A stretch of 64,000 nt of DNA from Rhodoferax koreense. GTDB taxonomy: Bacteria > Pseudomonadota > Gammaproteobacteria > Burkholderiales > Burkholderiaceae_C. The stretch is taken from the NCBI RefSeq assembly GCF_001955695.1, contig NZ_CP019236.1, forward strand, positions 3,658,001 through 3,722,000, written 5' to 3'. Shown here in pieces: positions 1 to 10,382 of the stretch (the stretch's first letter is position 1; every line of letters begins with the position of its first letter). Both the position numbers and the translations under genes were made by a program. The notes beneath the pieces were generated by a model. The model did no database searches. It was not told the origin of the DNA and saw only the letters and a program-made list of their open reading frames with translations.

Positions 1-1
1 G

Positions 2-934
2 TTGGTTGATCAGCGCTTCGACACGCGCCATCGCGTCGGCCGACAGTTGCACCTCGGCCGCGCCGAGGTCTTCGTGCAGGTGATCCAACCGCGTCGTGCC
101 CGGGATGGGCACGATGTGCGGCGCCTTGTGCAACAACCAGGCCAGCGCCAGCTGCGCGGGTGTGCAGCCGAGTTCGTCGGCCAGCGCAGCATAGGGGGCC
201 AGCAGCTTCAGGTTGGCGGCGTAGTTCTCGGGTGAGAACCGCGGCATGGGCCGGCGGATGTCCTTCGCGTCCAGCGTGCTGACGTCGGTGAGCCTGCCGG
301 TGAGGTAAGCGCGCGCCAGCGGGCTGAACGCGACGAAGGCCGCGCCGATGTCGCGGCAGGCATCGAGCACCGCGATCTCGGGGTTGCGCGTCCACAGCGA
401 ATATTCGGTCTGCACCGCGGTGATCGGATGCACGGCGTGCGCCTTGCGGATGGTGGCGGCGGACACTTCGCTCAAGCCGATGGTCTGCACCTTGCCCGCG
501 CGCACCAGGTCGCTCATCGCGCCCACGCTGTCCTCGATCGGCACCCGCTTGTCCCAGCGGTGCAGGTAATAGAGATCGATCACGTCGGTCTGCAGATGGC
601 GCAGGCTGTTCTCGCAATCGCGGCGGATGGCGGCCGGGCTGCCGTCGATCACGCGTTTCACGCCGTCGTCGAATTGCACGCCGGCCATGCCGCCCTTGCT
701 GGCGAGCGTGAACCGGCTGCGGTGCGGCTTCATCACGCGGCCCACGAGCTTTTCATTGGCGCCGAAGCCGTAGAGCGCGGCGGTGTCGAACAGCGTCACG
801 CCCGCGTCGAGGGCGGCCAGCAGGATGCGCTCGCCCTCTTCCGGCGACGGCGGCACGCCGTAGGCATGGCTCAGGTTCATGCAGCCGAGGCCGATGGCGG
901 AGACGGTGAAGGGGCCGATTTGGCGGGTTGGCAT
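2..934 (-). CDS. Aldo/keto reductase, 3' end cut by the window edge
   Basis: NADPH-dependent aldo/keto reductase, cytosolic; the substrate cannot be read from the sequence. The frame opens at ATG 934 and stays open to the left edge (311 codons), so only the C-terminus is missing. The family tetrad is visible as Asp50, Tyr55, Lys80 and His125 in DTAALYG, ASKGG and LYYLHRWD. The order LYYLHRWD then GLSEVS and IPGTTR fits the AKR13/YajO-like branch. It follows the pmd operon on the same strand after an 85-base gap, so it may be its last gene, for example reducing an aldehyde intermediate. That link is inference from position only. The family call is secure. Confidence 0.88.
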   Translation of the reverse strand, partial: MPTRQIGPFTVSAIGLGCMNLSHAYGVPPSPEEGERILLAALDAGVTLFDTAALYGFGANEKLVGRVMKPHRSRFTLASKGGMAGVQFDDGVKRVIDGSPAAIRRDCENSLRHLQTDVIDLYYLHRWDKRVPIEDSVGAMSDLVRAGKVQTIGLSEVSAATIRKAHAVHPITAVQTEYSLWTRNPEIAVLDACRDIGAAFVAFSPLARAYLTGRLTDVSTLDAKDIRRPMPRFSPENYAANLKLLAPYAALADELGCTPAQLALAWLLHKAPHIVPIPGTTRLDHLHEDLGAAEVQLSADAMARVEALINQ

Positions 935-1019
935 GGCGGAACTCCTCGTCGAAAAATGGAAAAAGGGGCCGGCCCAATCATCGCGACTGGACGTGGCCCC
1001 CGGTGGCTTGGCGCGAAGC

Positions 1020-1970
1020 TCAGCCGTTGAGTTGCTGCTCGAGTTGGTGCAGCACCTTGTAGCACGGCAACACGCTGGCCACGCTCGAATTCGGCTCGCG
1101 GCCATCCTTGATGGCGGCGAAGAATTCGCGGTCCTGCAGTTCGATGCCGTTCATCGACACATCCACCTTGGACACGTCGATCTTTTCGTCCTTGCCGGTG
1201 AACAGGTCGTCGTAGCGCGCGATGTAGGTCGCGGTGTCGCCGATGTAGCGGAAGAAGGTGCCGAGCGGGCCGTCGTTGTTGAACGACAGGGACAACGTGC
1301 AGATCGCGCCGTTGGCGGCCTGCAGCTGGATCGACATGTCCATGGCGATGCCCAGCGTCGGGTGGATCGGGCCTTGCACGGCGTTGGCCTTCACGATGGG
1401 GCTGCCAGCCTGGTAGGCGAACAGGTCGACCGTGTGGGCCGCGTGGTGCCACAGCAGGTGGTCGGTCCAGCTGCGCGCCTGGCCCAGCGCGTTCATGTTG
1501 GTGCGGCGGAAGAAATAGGTCTGCACATCCATCTGCTGGATGTTGAACTCGCCCGCCTTGATCTTGTTGTGCACGTACTGGTGGCTGGGGTTGAAGCGGC
1601 GCGTGTGGCCGCACATCGCCACCAGGCCGGTCTGCTTCTGCAGCGCGGCCACTTCCTCGGCGCCCTTGAGGCTGTCGGCCAGGGGAATCTCGACCTGCAC
1701 ATGTTTGCCGGCCTTCAGGCAGGCGATGCTCTGCTCGGCGTGCATCTGCGTCGGCGTGCACAGGATCACGGCATCGACTTCCTTGAGCGCGAGGCTGTCT
1801 TCGAGCTTGGTCGTGACGTGTTGGATGCCGTACTTGTCGGCGACTTCCTTGGTCTTTTCCAGGTCGCGGCTGATCAGCGAGACGACTTCGACGCCGTCGA
1901 TGTTCTTGATGCCGTCCAGGTGTTTGATGCCGAAAGCGCCGGCACCGGCGAGTGCTACTTTGATGGTCAT
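1020..1970 (-). CDS. pmdC: 4-carboxy-2-hydroxymuconate-6-semialdehyde dehydrogenase
   Basis: Gfo/Idh/MocA-family NAD(P)-dependent oxidoreductase of 316 residues. The Rossmann motif GAGAFG lies near residues 9-14, and the EIPLADS segment follows around residue 93, where the family has its E-K/P motif. By position and family it matches LigC/PmdC. This enzyme oxidises the cyclised ring-cleavage product of protocatechuate to 2-pyrone-4,6-dicarboxylate. Its start follows the pmdB stop without a gap, which suggests translational coupling, and it is the last clear pathway gene of the operon. Specific function rests mainly on the gene neighbourhood; the oxidoreductase family is certain. Confidence 0.9.
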   Translation of the reverse strand: MTIKVALAGAGAFGIKHLDGIKNIDGVEVVSLISRDLEKTKEVADKYGIQHVTTKLEDSLALKEVDAVILCTPTQMHAEQSIACLKAGKHVQVEIPLADSLKGAEEVAALQKQTGLVAMCGHTRRFNPSHQYVHNKIKAGEFNIQQMDVQTYFFRRTNMNALGQARSWTDHLLWHHAAHTVDLFAYQAGSPIVKANAVQGPIHPTLGIAMDMSIQLQAANGAICTLSLSFNNDGPLGTFFRYIGDTATYIARYDDLFTGKDEKIDVSKVDVSMNGIELQDREFFAAIKDGREPNSSVASVLPCYKVLHQLEQQLNG

Positions 1971-2831
<861 letters not shown>

Positions 2832-2857
2832 TCAATCCTTGTGGGTTTGCGGGGCGG

Positions 2858-3358
2858 TCATTGTTCCGAGCCCGGCGTTTTGGGATGCGGCGCGGTGCCG
2901 CTGGCGGGCAATGGGCTCTTCTTCAACAGACGCCCGGCTTCGCCCTGCGGCTGGTTCTCGGCCTGCGCGTCGCCGTGTTCACCGACGATGCGGTTGCCGT
3001 CGGCGGAGCGGCCGCCACCGATCATCATGTTGCGGTATTCCTCTTCCGTCATGCCCGTCATGCTGCCGGCCATCTGCTGGAAGCTGCGGCCGTCGGTGGC
3101 ACCGATCTTGGCCAGGAAGTAGATGTTGCCGCCGAGCGAGATGCAGCGGTTCAGGTCGCGCGCGAGCACGGCCTGCTTCTGGTCTTCGCTCATCGGCCAC
3201 TCGTCGAGATAGGCGCGTTCATCGGCCTTGAAGCGGCTGCGGTTTTCAGCCTTCATCAGCGACATGCAGAACTGGTTCAGGTGGTAGCCGAGACGCGATT
3301 GCTCGGCGTCGAAGATCGTCGTGCCTGGCACGTCCAGATAAGGCTTTTCCAGGGACAT
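2858..3358 (-). CDS. pmdA: Protocatechuate 4,5-dioxygenase alpha subunit
   Basis: Small helical subunit that caps the active site of the beta subunit encoded next. The 166 residues carry the LigA-type core (NQFCMSLMKAENR, LARDLNRCISLGGN, FAKIG-like and GMTEEEYR segments). LigA proteins as I remember them are about 140-150 residues. Here the end carries a polar, proline- and glycine-rich tail from about residue 115. The start lies 2 bases after the pmdD stop, so the genes are tightly coupled. Function is secure from family and order; the tail has no assigned role. Confidence 0.93.
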   Translation of the reverse strand: MSLEKPYLDVPGTTIFDAEQSRLGYHLNQFCMSLMKAENRSRFKADERAYLDEWPMSEDQKQAVLARDLNRCISLGGNIYFLAKIGATDGRSFQQMAGSMTGMTEEEYRNMMIGGGRSADGNRIVGEHGDAQAENQPQGEAGRLLKKSPLPASGTAPHPKTPGSEQ

Positions 3359-3360
3359 CT

Positions 3361-4284
3361 TCAGCTCCAGTAGAGGCGATTGGGGTTATCGACCAACAGC
3401 TTCTTCTGCAGTTCGGCCGTGGTCGCGATCTGCGGAATGTAGTCCACCAGCAGGCCGTCGTCGGGCATGTGGTCTTTGAGGTTGGGGTGCGGCCAGTCGG
3501 TACCCCACAGCACGCGGTCGGGGAAGGTTTCCACCAGGTGCTTGGCGAACGGCACCACGTCGGTGTAGGCGTGTTGTTCGCCGTTCAACGCCTTGGGGCC
3601 GGCCACGCTCAGGCGCTCGGGGCAGCTCACCTTGCTCCAGATGTTTTCGTGCTCGCGCATCATCTTCACGAACAGTGCGAACTCGGGGCCGTCCACCGGC
3701 TTGGTGACATCGGGCCGGCCCATGTGGTCCACCACCACCGTGGTCGGCAGGCTGGTGAAGAAATCGTAGTGCTCGGGCAGGTCGGCGGCTTCGAAGTAGA
3801 TCACCACATGCCAGCCCAGCGGCGCAATGCGGTGGGCGATTTCGCGCAACACCTCACGCGGCGTGGAGTCGGCCAGGCGCTTGACGAAGTTGAAGCGCGT
3901 GCCGCGCACGCCGGCGGCGTGCATTTCCTGCAGCTCGGCGTCGGTCACCAGTGCATTCACCGTGGCCACGCCGCGGGCCTTGCCGTTGGCGGCCTTGAGC
4001 GCGTCGACCAGCGCGCGGTTGTCGCTGCCGTGGCAGGTCGCCTGCACGATCACGTTCTTGTCGAAGCCGAGGTGGTCACGCAGCGCAAAGAGTTGTTCCT
4101 TGGAGGCGTCGCAGGGCGTGTACTTGCGTTCGGGCGCATAGGGGAACTTGTCGCCGGGGCCGAACACGTGGCAATGCGCATCGACGGCGCCGGCAGGCAG
4201 CTTGAAGCGCGGCTTGCTCGGGCCATCGAACCAGTCGAGCCAGCCTGCGGTCTTGGTGAAGTCACCAGCGGTGGGTTTGGACAT
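3361..4284 (-). CDS. pmdD: 2-pyrone-4,6-dicarboxylate hydrolase
   Basis: Amidohydrolase-superfamily lactonase (LigI/PmdD type) of 307 residues. It hydrolyses 2-pyrone-4,6-dicarboxylate to 4-oxalomesaconate/4-carboxy-2-hydroxymuconate. The N-terminal strand has the motif VDAHCHVFGP around residues 34-43, and the C-terminal strand has GTDWPHPN. That places the general-base aspartate within GTDWPH, as in LigI, an enzyme reported to work without a bound metal. It lies between pmdF (20 bases upstream) and pmdA (2 bases downstream), the Comamonas order. Confidence 0.94.
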   Translation of the reverse strand: MSKPTAGDFTKTAGWLDWFDGPSKPRFKLPAGAVDAHCHVFGPGDKFPYAPERKYTPCDASKEQLFALRDHLGFDKNVIVQATCHGSDNRALVDALKAANGKARGVATVNALVTDAELQEMHAAGVRGTRFNFVKRLADSTPREVLREIAHRIAPLGWHVVIYFEAADLPEHYDFFTSLPTTVVVDHMGRPDVTKPVDGPEFALFVKMMREHENIWSKVSCPERLSVAGPKALNGEQHAYTDVVPFAKHLVETFPDRVLWGTDWPHPNLKDHMPDDGLLVDYIPQIATTAELQKKLLVDNPNRLYWS

Positions 4285-4304
4285 GATGGATTCCTTGGTT
4301 CGGT

Positions 4305-4988
4305 TCAGTCGATGTACTTCAGGCCGGCCTTTTCGAGCGGGCCGCGCATGTTGTACATGTCCAGCCCCAGGACGCCCGAGGCCAGCTTGTTGCGCTTCTC
4401 GCCTTCGTTGGCTTCGCGCGCGGCGGCATCATCGGCCACCTTGCTCACCCATTCGGCTGGCACCACCACCACGCCGTCGTCGTCGGCCACGATGGCGTCG
4501 CCAGGATTGACCAGCGCGCCGGCGCAGACCACAGGGATGTTCACCGAGCCGATCGTCGCCTTGATCGTGCCCTTGCTGCTGATGCACTTGCTCCAAACAG
4601 GGAAATTCATCTCCTTCAGCGTCTTCACGTCGCGCACGCCGGCGTCGATGATCAGTGCCTTGGCGCCACGCGCCTGGAAGCTGGTGGCCAGCAGGTCGCC
4701 GAAGTAGCCGTCGGTGCATTCGGCGGTGATGGCGGCCACGACGATGTCGCCGGGCTGGATCTGCTCGGCGACGACGTGCATCATCCAGTTGTCGCCCGGG
4801 TGCAGCAGCACGGTGACGGCGGTGCCGGACACCTGCGCGCCGGCAAAGATGGGCCGCATGTAGGGCTTGAGCAGGCCGACGCGGCCCATGGCTTCATGCA
4901 CGGTGGCCGAGCCGAGGGCGGCCAGGCGTTCCGTGGCCCCGCGGTCGGCGCGGGTGATGTTGCGTTTGACGATGCCGAGTGTGGTCAT
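4305..4988 (-). CDS. pmdF: 4-carboxy-4-hydroxy-2-oxoadipate aldolase
   Basis: Class II, divalent-metal-dependent aldolase of the RraA-like fold (LigK, PmdF and HMG/CHA aldolases). It splits 4-carboxy-4-hydroxy-2-oxoadipate into pyruvate and oxaloacetate, the last step of the pathway. The protein has 227 residues. It shows the fold's signature segments: [10 protein letters not shown] near residue 30, GDLLA, and IIDAGVRDV, which contains the substrate-binding Arg and metal-coordinating Asp. The gene lies between the hydratase (36 bases upstream) and the lactonase. Confidence 0.94.
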   Translation of the reverse strand: MTTLGIVKRNITRADRGATERLAALGSATVHEAMGRVGLLKPYMRPIFAGAQVSGTAVTVLLHPGDNWMMHVVAEQIQPGDIVVAAITAECTDGYFGDLLATSFQARGAKALIIDAGVRDVKTLKEMNFPVWSKCISSKGTIKATIGSVNIPVVCAGALVNPGDAIVADDDGVVVVPAEWVSKVADDAAAREANEGEKRNKLASGVLGLDMYNMRGPLEKAGLKYID

Positions 4989-5024
4989 GGTGATCTCCTG
5001 AATTTGATTGACTGGCGCGGGGAT

Positions 5025-6053
5025 TTACTGGCCCTTGGCCTTGAGCAGCTTGTCGAGCCGCGGGAACACGCGGCGCGTGTTGCCTTCGTAGATCTGGTGC
5101 TTGTCTTCGGCGCTCAGGATCTTGCTGGCCTCGATGTAGCGCTTGGTGTCGTCGTAGTAGTTGCCGGTTTCGGGATCGATGCCGCGCACGGCGCCGATCA
5201 TCTCGGAGGCGAACAGAACGTTCTTCACCGGGATGACCGTGTTCAGCAGGTCGATGCCGGGCTGGTGGTAGACGCAGGTGTCGAAGTAGATGTTGTTCAG
5301 CAGATGCTCGGACAGCAGCGGCTTCTTCAGTTCCTGCGCCAGGCCGCGGAAACGACCCCAGTGGTAGGGCACCGCGCCGCCGCCGTGCGGAATCAAAAAG
5401 CGCAGCGTGGGGAATTCCTTGAACAGGTCGCTGGTCAGGCACTGCATGAAGGCCGTCGTGTCGGCATTGAGGTAATGCGCGCCGGTGGTGTGGAAGGCCG
5501 GATTGCAGCTGGTGCTGACGTGGATCATGGCCGGGATGTCGTACTCGACCATCTTCTCGTAGATCGGGAACCAGGCCTTGTCCGACAGCGGGGGCGACTG
5601 CCAGTGGCCGCCGCTCGGATCCGGATTCAGGTTGATGCCGACGTTGCCGTATTGCTTGATGCACTTGTCCAGCTCGGGAATGCAGGTGGCCGGATCGACA
5701 CCGGGTGACTGCGGCAGCATGGCCACGGGCACGAAGTTGTCCGGAAAGAGTTGCGAGACGCGGTAGCAGAGTTCGTTGCAGATCGCCGCCCAGGTGCTCG
5801 ACACGTTGAAGTCGCCGATGTGGTGCGCCATGAAGCTGGCACGCGGCGAGAACAGCGTGAGGTCGCTGCCGCGCTCCCTCATCAGGCGCAGCTGGTTGGT
5901 CTCGATGGATTCGCGCAGCTCGTCGTCGCTGATCTTCAGGTCGGCCACCTTTGGCATGACGGACGGGTCCTTGATGCCGGCGATTTGCTGGTTGCGCCAA
6001 TTCTCCAGCGCCTTGGGCGCGGTGGTGTAGTGGCCGTGGCAGTCGATGATCAT
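5025..6053 (-). CDS. pmdE: 4-oxalomesaconate hydratase
   Basis: Amidohydrolase-family hydratase (LigJ/PmdE type, 342 residues). It adds water to 4-oxalomesaconate to give 4-carboxy-4-hydroxy-2-oxoadipate, the aldolase substrate. Visible signatures are the N-terminal metal motif DCHGHY (residues 4-9), the central MIHVSTSCNP and FLIPHGGGAVPYH strands, and a C-terminal FASEMIGAVRG. Size and motifs fit LigJ. It lies 52 bases downstream of the transporter gene, in the pmdK-E-F order. Confidence 0.94.
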   Translation of the reverse strand: MIIDCHGHYTTAPKALENWRNQQIAGIKDPSVMPKVADLKISDDELRESIETNQLRLMRERGSDLTLFSPRASFMAHHIGDFNVSSTWAAICNELCYRVSQLFPDNFVPVAMLPQSPGVDPATCIPELDKCIKQYGNVGINLNPDPSGGHWQSPPLSDKAWFPIYEKMVEYDIPAMIHVSTSCNPAFHTTGAHYLNADTTAFMQCLTSDLFKEFPTLRFLIPHGGGAVPYHWGRFRGLAQELKKPLLSEHLLNNIYFDTCVYHQPGIDLLNTVIPVKNVLFASEMIGAVRGIDPETGNYYDDTKRYIEASKILSAEDKHQIYEGNTRRVFPRLDKLLKAKGQ

Positions 6054-6105
6054 GTCTGTGTCTCCTGGTCTGAAAAAATGAAAATGAGGATCGGTGAAGC
6101 GCGAG

Positions 6106-7515
6106 TCAATGCGCCGGCACGCTTCCTCGCGCTTCTGCGGCGGAAGCGGCCGAGGCGCTTTCCGGATGCGCCCACTGCTTGATCAGCAACGCTACGGTGG
6201 CGATCAGGCCCGGCACGGCCACGACCGTGAATATCTGACCGAAGCCGAGTTGGCGCAAGGCCAATTCGGCCACGAGGAAGGATCCCGCGATGCCGCCGAA
6301 ACGGCCGATGCCCAGCATCCAGGCGACACCGGTTGCACGGCCTTGTGTCGGATAAAAGGCCGCCGCGAGCGCCGGCATCGAAGACTGCGCCGTATTCATG
6401 ATCGCACCCGCGACGAAAACCATGCTCACCAGCAGCCAGTCCTGCCCGACCACCTGGCCGACGAGGTAGATCGACGCCGCGGTGAGGGCATAACCCGCGG
6501 CGATGATGCGGTTGGCGTTGAAGCGGTCCATCAACCAGCCGAACAGCACCGCACCGACGCCGCCCAGCGGAAACAGCGCAGAGACCAGCGTCGCCTTCTG
6601 TGGCGCCATGCCCGCGTCCTTGAGCAGAATGGGCATCCAGTTGATGAGTGCGTAGAAGATCACCAGGCCCATGAAGTAGGCCAGCCACAACATCACCGAG
6701 CCGAGCAGGTAACGCTTGCTCAGCACGACGGCCAGACCGGTCTGGCCGCCGCTCACGGGCTTGGCCTCGGAGAGCACGAAGGATTTGGCCTCGGCGGCTT
6801 GGGGGGAGATGCGCACCAGCACGCGCCGCACCTTCTCCACTGGCCGACCGCGCGCCACGAGGTAACGCACCGACTCGGGCAGCAGCCACAGCATCAAGGC
6901 GGCCAGCACCAGCGGCGCGGCGCCCCCCAGGTGCAGCACGCTGCGCCAACCCCAGTGCGGGATCATCCACGAGGCCAGGAACCCCCCGAAGGCCGCTCCC
7001 AGCGGAAAGCCGCAGAACATGGCGTTGGTCAGCATGGCGCGCTGGCGGTCGGGGCAGTATTCGCTGGTCAGGGTCACGGCGTTCGGCATGGCCGCGCCCA
7101 GGCCCAGGCCGGTGACGAAACGCAGCACGGTGAGTTCGGTCAGGCTGGTCGCGTAACCCGAGATCGCACAGGCGATGCCGAAGACCAGCACCGAGACCGT
7201 CAGCACCAGCTTGCGGCCGAACTTGTCGGCCAGCGGGCCGGCACTGAGCGCGCCAGCGGCCAGACCGAACAACGCCGCGCTGAGCACCGGAGCCAGCGCC
7301 GGCTTGGCCACGCCCCACTCACCAATCAACGATGGCGCGATGTATCCGATGGCCGCGGTGTCGAAGCCGTCGAGCAACACCACCAGGAAACACAGTAAAA
7401 AGATCAACCACTGGTAGCCGGAAAAACGGTGCGTGTTGAGAAACACCTGCACGTCGAGCGCACCGCTGGCCGGCTGGCCACCGCGCGCGGCCACGATAGG
7501 AGAAGCTGTTTGCAT
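6106..7515 (-). CDS. pmdK: MFS aromatic acid:H+ symporter (protocatechuate/4-hydroxybenzoate uptake)
   Basis: Inner-membrane major facilitator transporter of the AAHS family (PcaK/PmdK type), 469 residues with about 12 membrane segments. Family marks are the TM1 motif LLDGFDTAAIGYIAPSL, the loop 2-3 motif GPLADKFGRK and the loop 8-9 motif GWLMDRFNANR. The TM1 DGFD is the conserved AAHS acid pair. I chose ATG 7515; the open frame runs further upstream, but only as antisense of the LysR gene. No strong Shine-Dalgarno is visible. It is the first gene of the pathway operon and probably supplies its substrate. Confidence 0.92.
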   Translation of the reverse strand: MQTASPIVAARGGQPASGALDVQVFLNTHRFSGYQWLIFLLCFLVVLLDGFDTAAIGYIAPSLIGEWGVAKPALAPVLSAALFGLAAGALSAGPLADKFGRKLVLTVSVLVFGIACAISGYATSLTELTVLRFVTGLGLGAAMPNAVTLTSEYCPDRQRAMLTNAMFCGFPLGAAFGGFLASWMIPHWGWRSVLHLGGAAPLVLAALMLWLLPESVRYLVARGRPVEKVRRVLVRISPQAAEAKSFVLSEAKPVSGGQTGLAVVLSKRYLLGSVMLWLAYFMGLVIFYALINWMPILLKDAGMAPQKATLVSALFPLGGVGAVLFGWLMDRFNANRIIAAGYALTAASIYLVGQVVGQDWLLVSMVFVAGAIMNTAQSSMPALAAAFYPTQGRATGVAWMLGIGRFGGIAGSFLVAELALRQLGFGQIFTVVAVPGLIATVALLIKQWAHPESASAASAAEARGSVPAH

Positions 7516-7641
7516 AGACTGAAATTCTAGGCAGCCAAGGCTGGCGTGCGGTAGGACGAAGCCACTAGCTACTATGCCGTTTTTAGATAACCGATAATTC
7601 GATATGTAAAAAGTTGAGTCCAAACGCCATCGAGCCAATCC
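7516..7641. promoter_or_regulatory. Divergent control region, pmd operon / LysR
   Basis: The 126-base gap between the two divergent starts must hold both promoters. It contains an AT-rich patch at 7581-7612, unlike its GC-rich surroundings. In it, ATAACCGATAATTCGATAT (7587-7605) has GATA three times and two imperfect inverted arms (ACCGA / TCGAT). This would suit a LysR-type T-N11-A box overlapping a promoter. The exact site is inferred. Confidence 0.5.
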
Positions 7642-8613
7642 ATGGACCTGAAACAGATCGAATCCTTCGTGCGCGTGGCCGAACTTGGCAGCTTCACGCG
7701 GGCGGCCACAGCACTCGGGATCCCCCAGCCGCTGCTGAGCCGGCACGTGCGCCTGCTCGAGGTCGAACTGCGGCAGAACCTGCTCTTGCGCAATGGCCGC
7801 GGCGCCACGCCGACCGAAGCCGGCCGCGTCTTGCTGGAGCATGGCCGGGGCATCCTGCACCAGGTCCAGCGCGCGCGCGAGGAACTCGGCCGCGTTCGCG
7901 GCGCGCTGGAAGGCCGCGTGGCGATTGGCCTGCCGCCGAGCATCGCCAAAATCCTCACCGTGCCGCTGACGCGTGAATTCCGCGTGCGGCTGCCGCTGGC
8001 GGCGCTGTCGATCAGCGAAAGCCTGTCGGTGGCGATGCAGGATTCGCTGGTCACCGGCCGGCTCGACATCGCGCTGCTTTACAACGCCGTGCCCACGCCC
8101 GGCGTCGAACTCAGCCCCCTGCTCGAGGAGCCGCTGTACCTGGTGCAGCGCCGCCGTCTGGATGCGCCAGCCGAGGCGCCCGGTGACATCGCCGGCGGCA
8201 TCAGCCTGCGCGAACTCGCCACCCTGCCGCTGGTGATCCCGACGCGGCCCAACGCCATCCGCATGATGGTCGAGTCCGAACTCGCCGCCATCGGCTGCCA
8301 GCCGGTGATCGCGCTCGAAATCGACGGCGTGGCCGCGATCCTGGACTTGGTCGCCGACGGCGCCGGCAGCGCCGTGTTGTCGATGAACGCCGTCGTCACC
8401 TCCGGCCGGCCCACGGCCTTCATCACCCGTCCCATCCATTCCCCCGCGCTGCAAAGCAAGCTGTCCGTGGCCGTGAGCGCCCAGCGGCCCACCACGCTCA
8501 CGCAGAAGGCCATGCTGGAACTGATCCGGCAGACGGTGCAGACGCTGCTGAACCCGGCGGGGCTGCCCATGGCGCACGAGCCCGCCGACGCGCCCAAGCC
8601 GATCACCCGCTGA
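7642..8613 (+). CDS. LysR-type regulator, probable pmd operon activator
   Basis: Transcription factor of 323 residues. The N-terminal winged helix-turn-helix is clear (residues 1-60: FVRVAELGSFTRAATALGIPQPLLSRHVRLLE). It is followed by the two-lobed LysR effector domain (about 90-300). It is transcribed divergently from pmdK across a 126-base gap, the usual layout for a LysR protein controlling a catabolic operon in response to its substrate or an intermediate. In Comamonas a LysR protein named PmdR controls the equivalent operon. I infer the same role and leave the symbol blank because sequence alone does not prove orthology. Confidence 0.88.
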   Translation: MDLKQIESFVRVAELGSFTRAATALGIPQPLLSRHVRLLEVELRQNLLLRNGRGATPTEAGRVLLEHGRGILHQVQRAREELGRVRGALEGRVAIGLPPSIAKILTVPLTREFRVRLPLAALSISESLSVAMQDSLVTGRLDIALLYNAVPTPGVELSPLLEEPLYLVQRRRLDAPAEAPGDIAGGISLRELATLPLVIPTRPNAIRMMVESELAAIGCQPVIALEIDGVAAILDLVADGAGSAVLSMNAVVTSGRPTAFITRPIHSPALQSKLSVAVSAQRPTTLTQKAMLELIRQTVQTLLNPAGLPMAHEPADAPKPITR

Positions 8614-8634
8614 AACCCGAAAAGGGCCGAAAGG

Positions 8635-9630
8635 CTATTGCTTGGCGATCTTCGCGCGCGCGATCACATCGCTCCAGCGCTTGATCTCGCCGTCGAGTTG
8701 CGCGTGCAGTTGCTCGGGCGTGCTGCCCTGGGCCACGAGGTTCAGGTCGAGCAGCTTCTTCTTCACGTCGGCCTGCGCCACGGCGGCGTTGACTTCCTTG
8801 GCGAGTCGCGCCACCACGTCCTTCGGCGTGCCGGCGGGCGCGGCCAGGCCGTTCCAGGAGGCGACGTTGAAGTTGGCCAGGTTGCCGCCCGTCTCGCGGG
8901 CCGCGGGCACATCGGGCAGTTGGGCCGCGCGCTTGTCGCCGAGCACTGCCAGCGGGCGCAGCGCCCTGGCGGTGATCTGCGGCATCAGCGGGCCGAGGAT
9001 GTCGATGGCCGCGTCGATCTGGCCGCCGCGCAGCGCGGTGATCACCGGTGGCGTGCCGTTGAAAGGCACGACCTGGGCCTCGACGCCGGCGGTGATCTTG
9101 AACAGCTCGGCCGCGAGATTCTGCGTGGTGCCGATGTTGGGCGTGCCGATGTTGAGCTTGCCCGGGTTGGCGCGCGCGAAGGCCAGCAGTTCGGCCAGGG
9201 TCTTGAAGCGCCCGGTCTCATTGACCACGATGGCCAGGTCGAAGGTGGCCAGCATCGAGACCGGCGCGAAATCCTTCAGGGTGTCGAACGGCAAAGACTT
9301 GAACAGCGCCTGGCTCACGGCCGTGCCGCTGGAGACCAGCAGCAGCGTGTAGCCATCGGCCGGTGCGCGCGCCACCACTTCCCCGGCCACCACGCCACCC
9401 GCGCTCGGCCGGTTGTCGATCACCACGGCCTGGCCCATGGCGTCGGCCATTTTCTGGCCGACCGTGCGCGCGGTCAGGTCGGCCGCGCCGCCGGCCGCGT
9501 TGGGCACCACGATCTTGATCAACTTGCTGGGGAAGGCCTGGGCATGCGCCATGCGCGAACCCGTTGCCGCCGCCAGCCCCAGCGCCACCGCGCCGCCGAT
9601 GAATGTTCTTCTTCGTCCGTTGGGCTGCAT
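8635..9630 (-). CDS. Bug/TctC-family periplasmic solute receptor
   Basis: Tripartite tricarboxylate transporter substrate-binding protein (Bug family) of 331 residues. The first 31 residues form a signal peptide with a twin-arginine-like RRRTFIGG, so Tat export is possible, ending near AHAQA. The mature protein has the family strands IKIVVPNAAGGAADLTAR and VIDNRPSAGG. No TctA/TctB membrane genes accompany it, so it is an orphan receptor. It lies 23 bases after livF as the last gene of an ABC-transporter operon, which is an odd pairing. The ligand is unknown; Bug proteins usually bind carboxylates or aromatics. Confidence 0.9.
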   Translation of the reverse strand: MQPNGRRRTFIGGAVALGLAAATGSRMAHAQAFPSKLIKIVVPNAAGGAADLTARTVGQKMADAMGQAVVIDNRPSAGGVVAGEVVARAPADGYTLLLVSSGTAVSQALFKSLPFDTLKDFAPVSMLATFDLAIVVNETGRFKTLAELLAFARANPGKLNIGTPNIGTTQNLAAELFKITAGVEAQVVPFNGTPPVITALRGGQIDAAIDILGPLMPQITARALRPLAVLGDKRAAQLPDVPAARETGGNLANFNVASWNGLAAPAGTPKDVVARLAKEVNAAVAQADVKKKLLDLNLVAQGSTPEQLHAQLDGEIKRWSDVIARAKIAKQ

Positions 9631-9653
9631 GCCTTGTCCTCCTTTCCGATGGT

Positions 9654-10374
<721 letters not shown>

Positions 10375-10382
<8 letters not shown>

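Noticed and set aside
7516..8577. Upstream extension of the pmdK frame to 823 codons
   Set aside because: The added part is antisense to the LysR gene and has no MFS similarity. The transporter domain begins just after ATG 7515.
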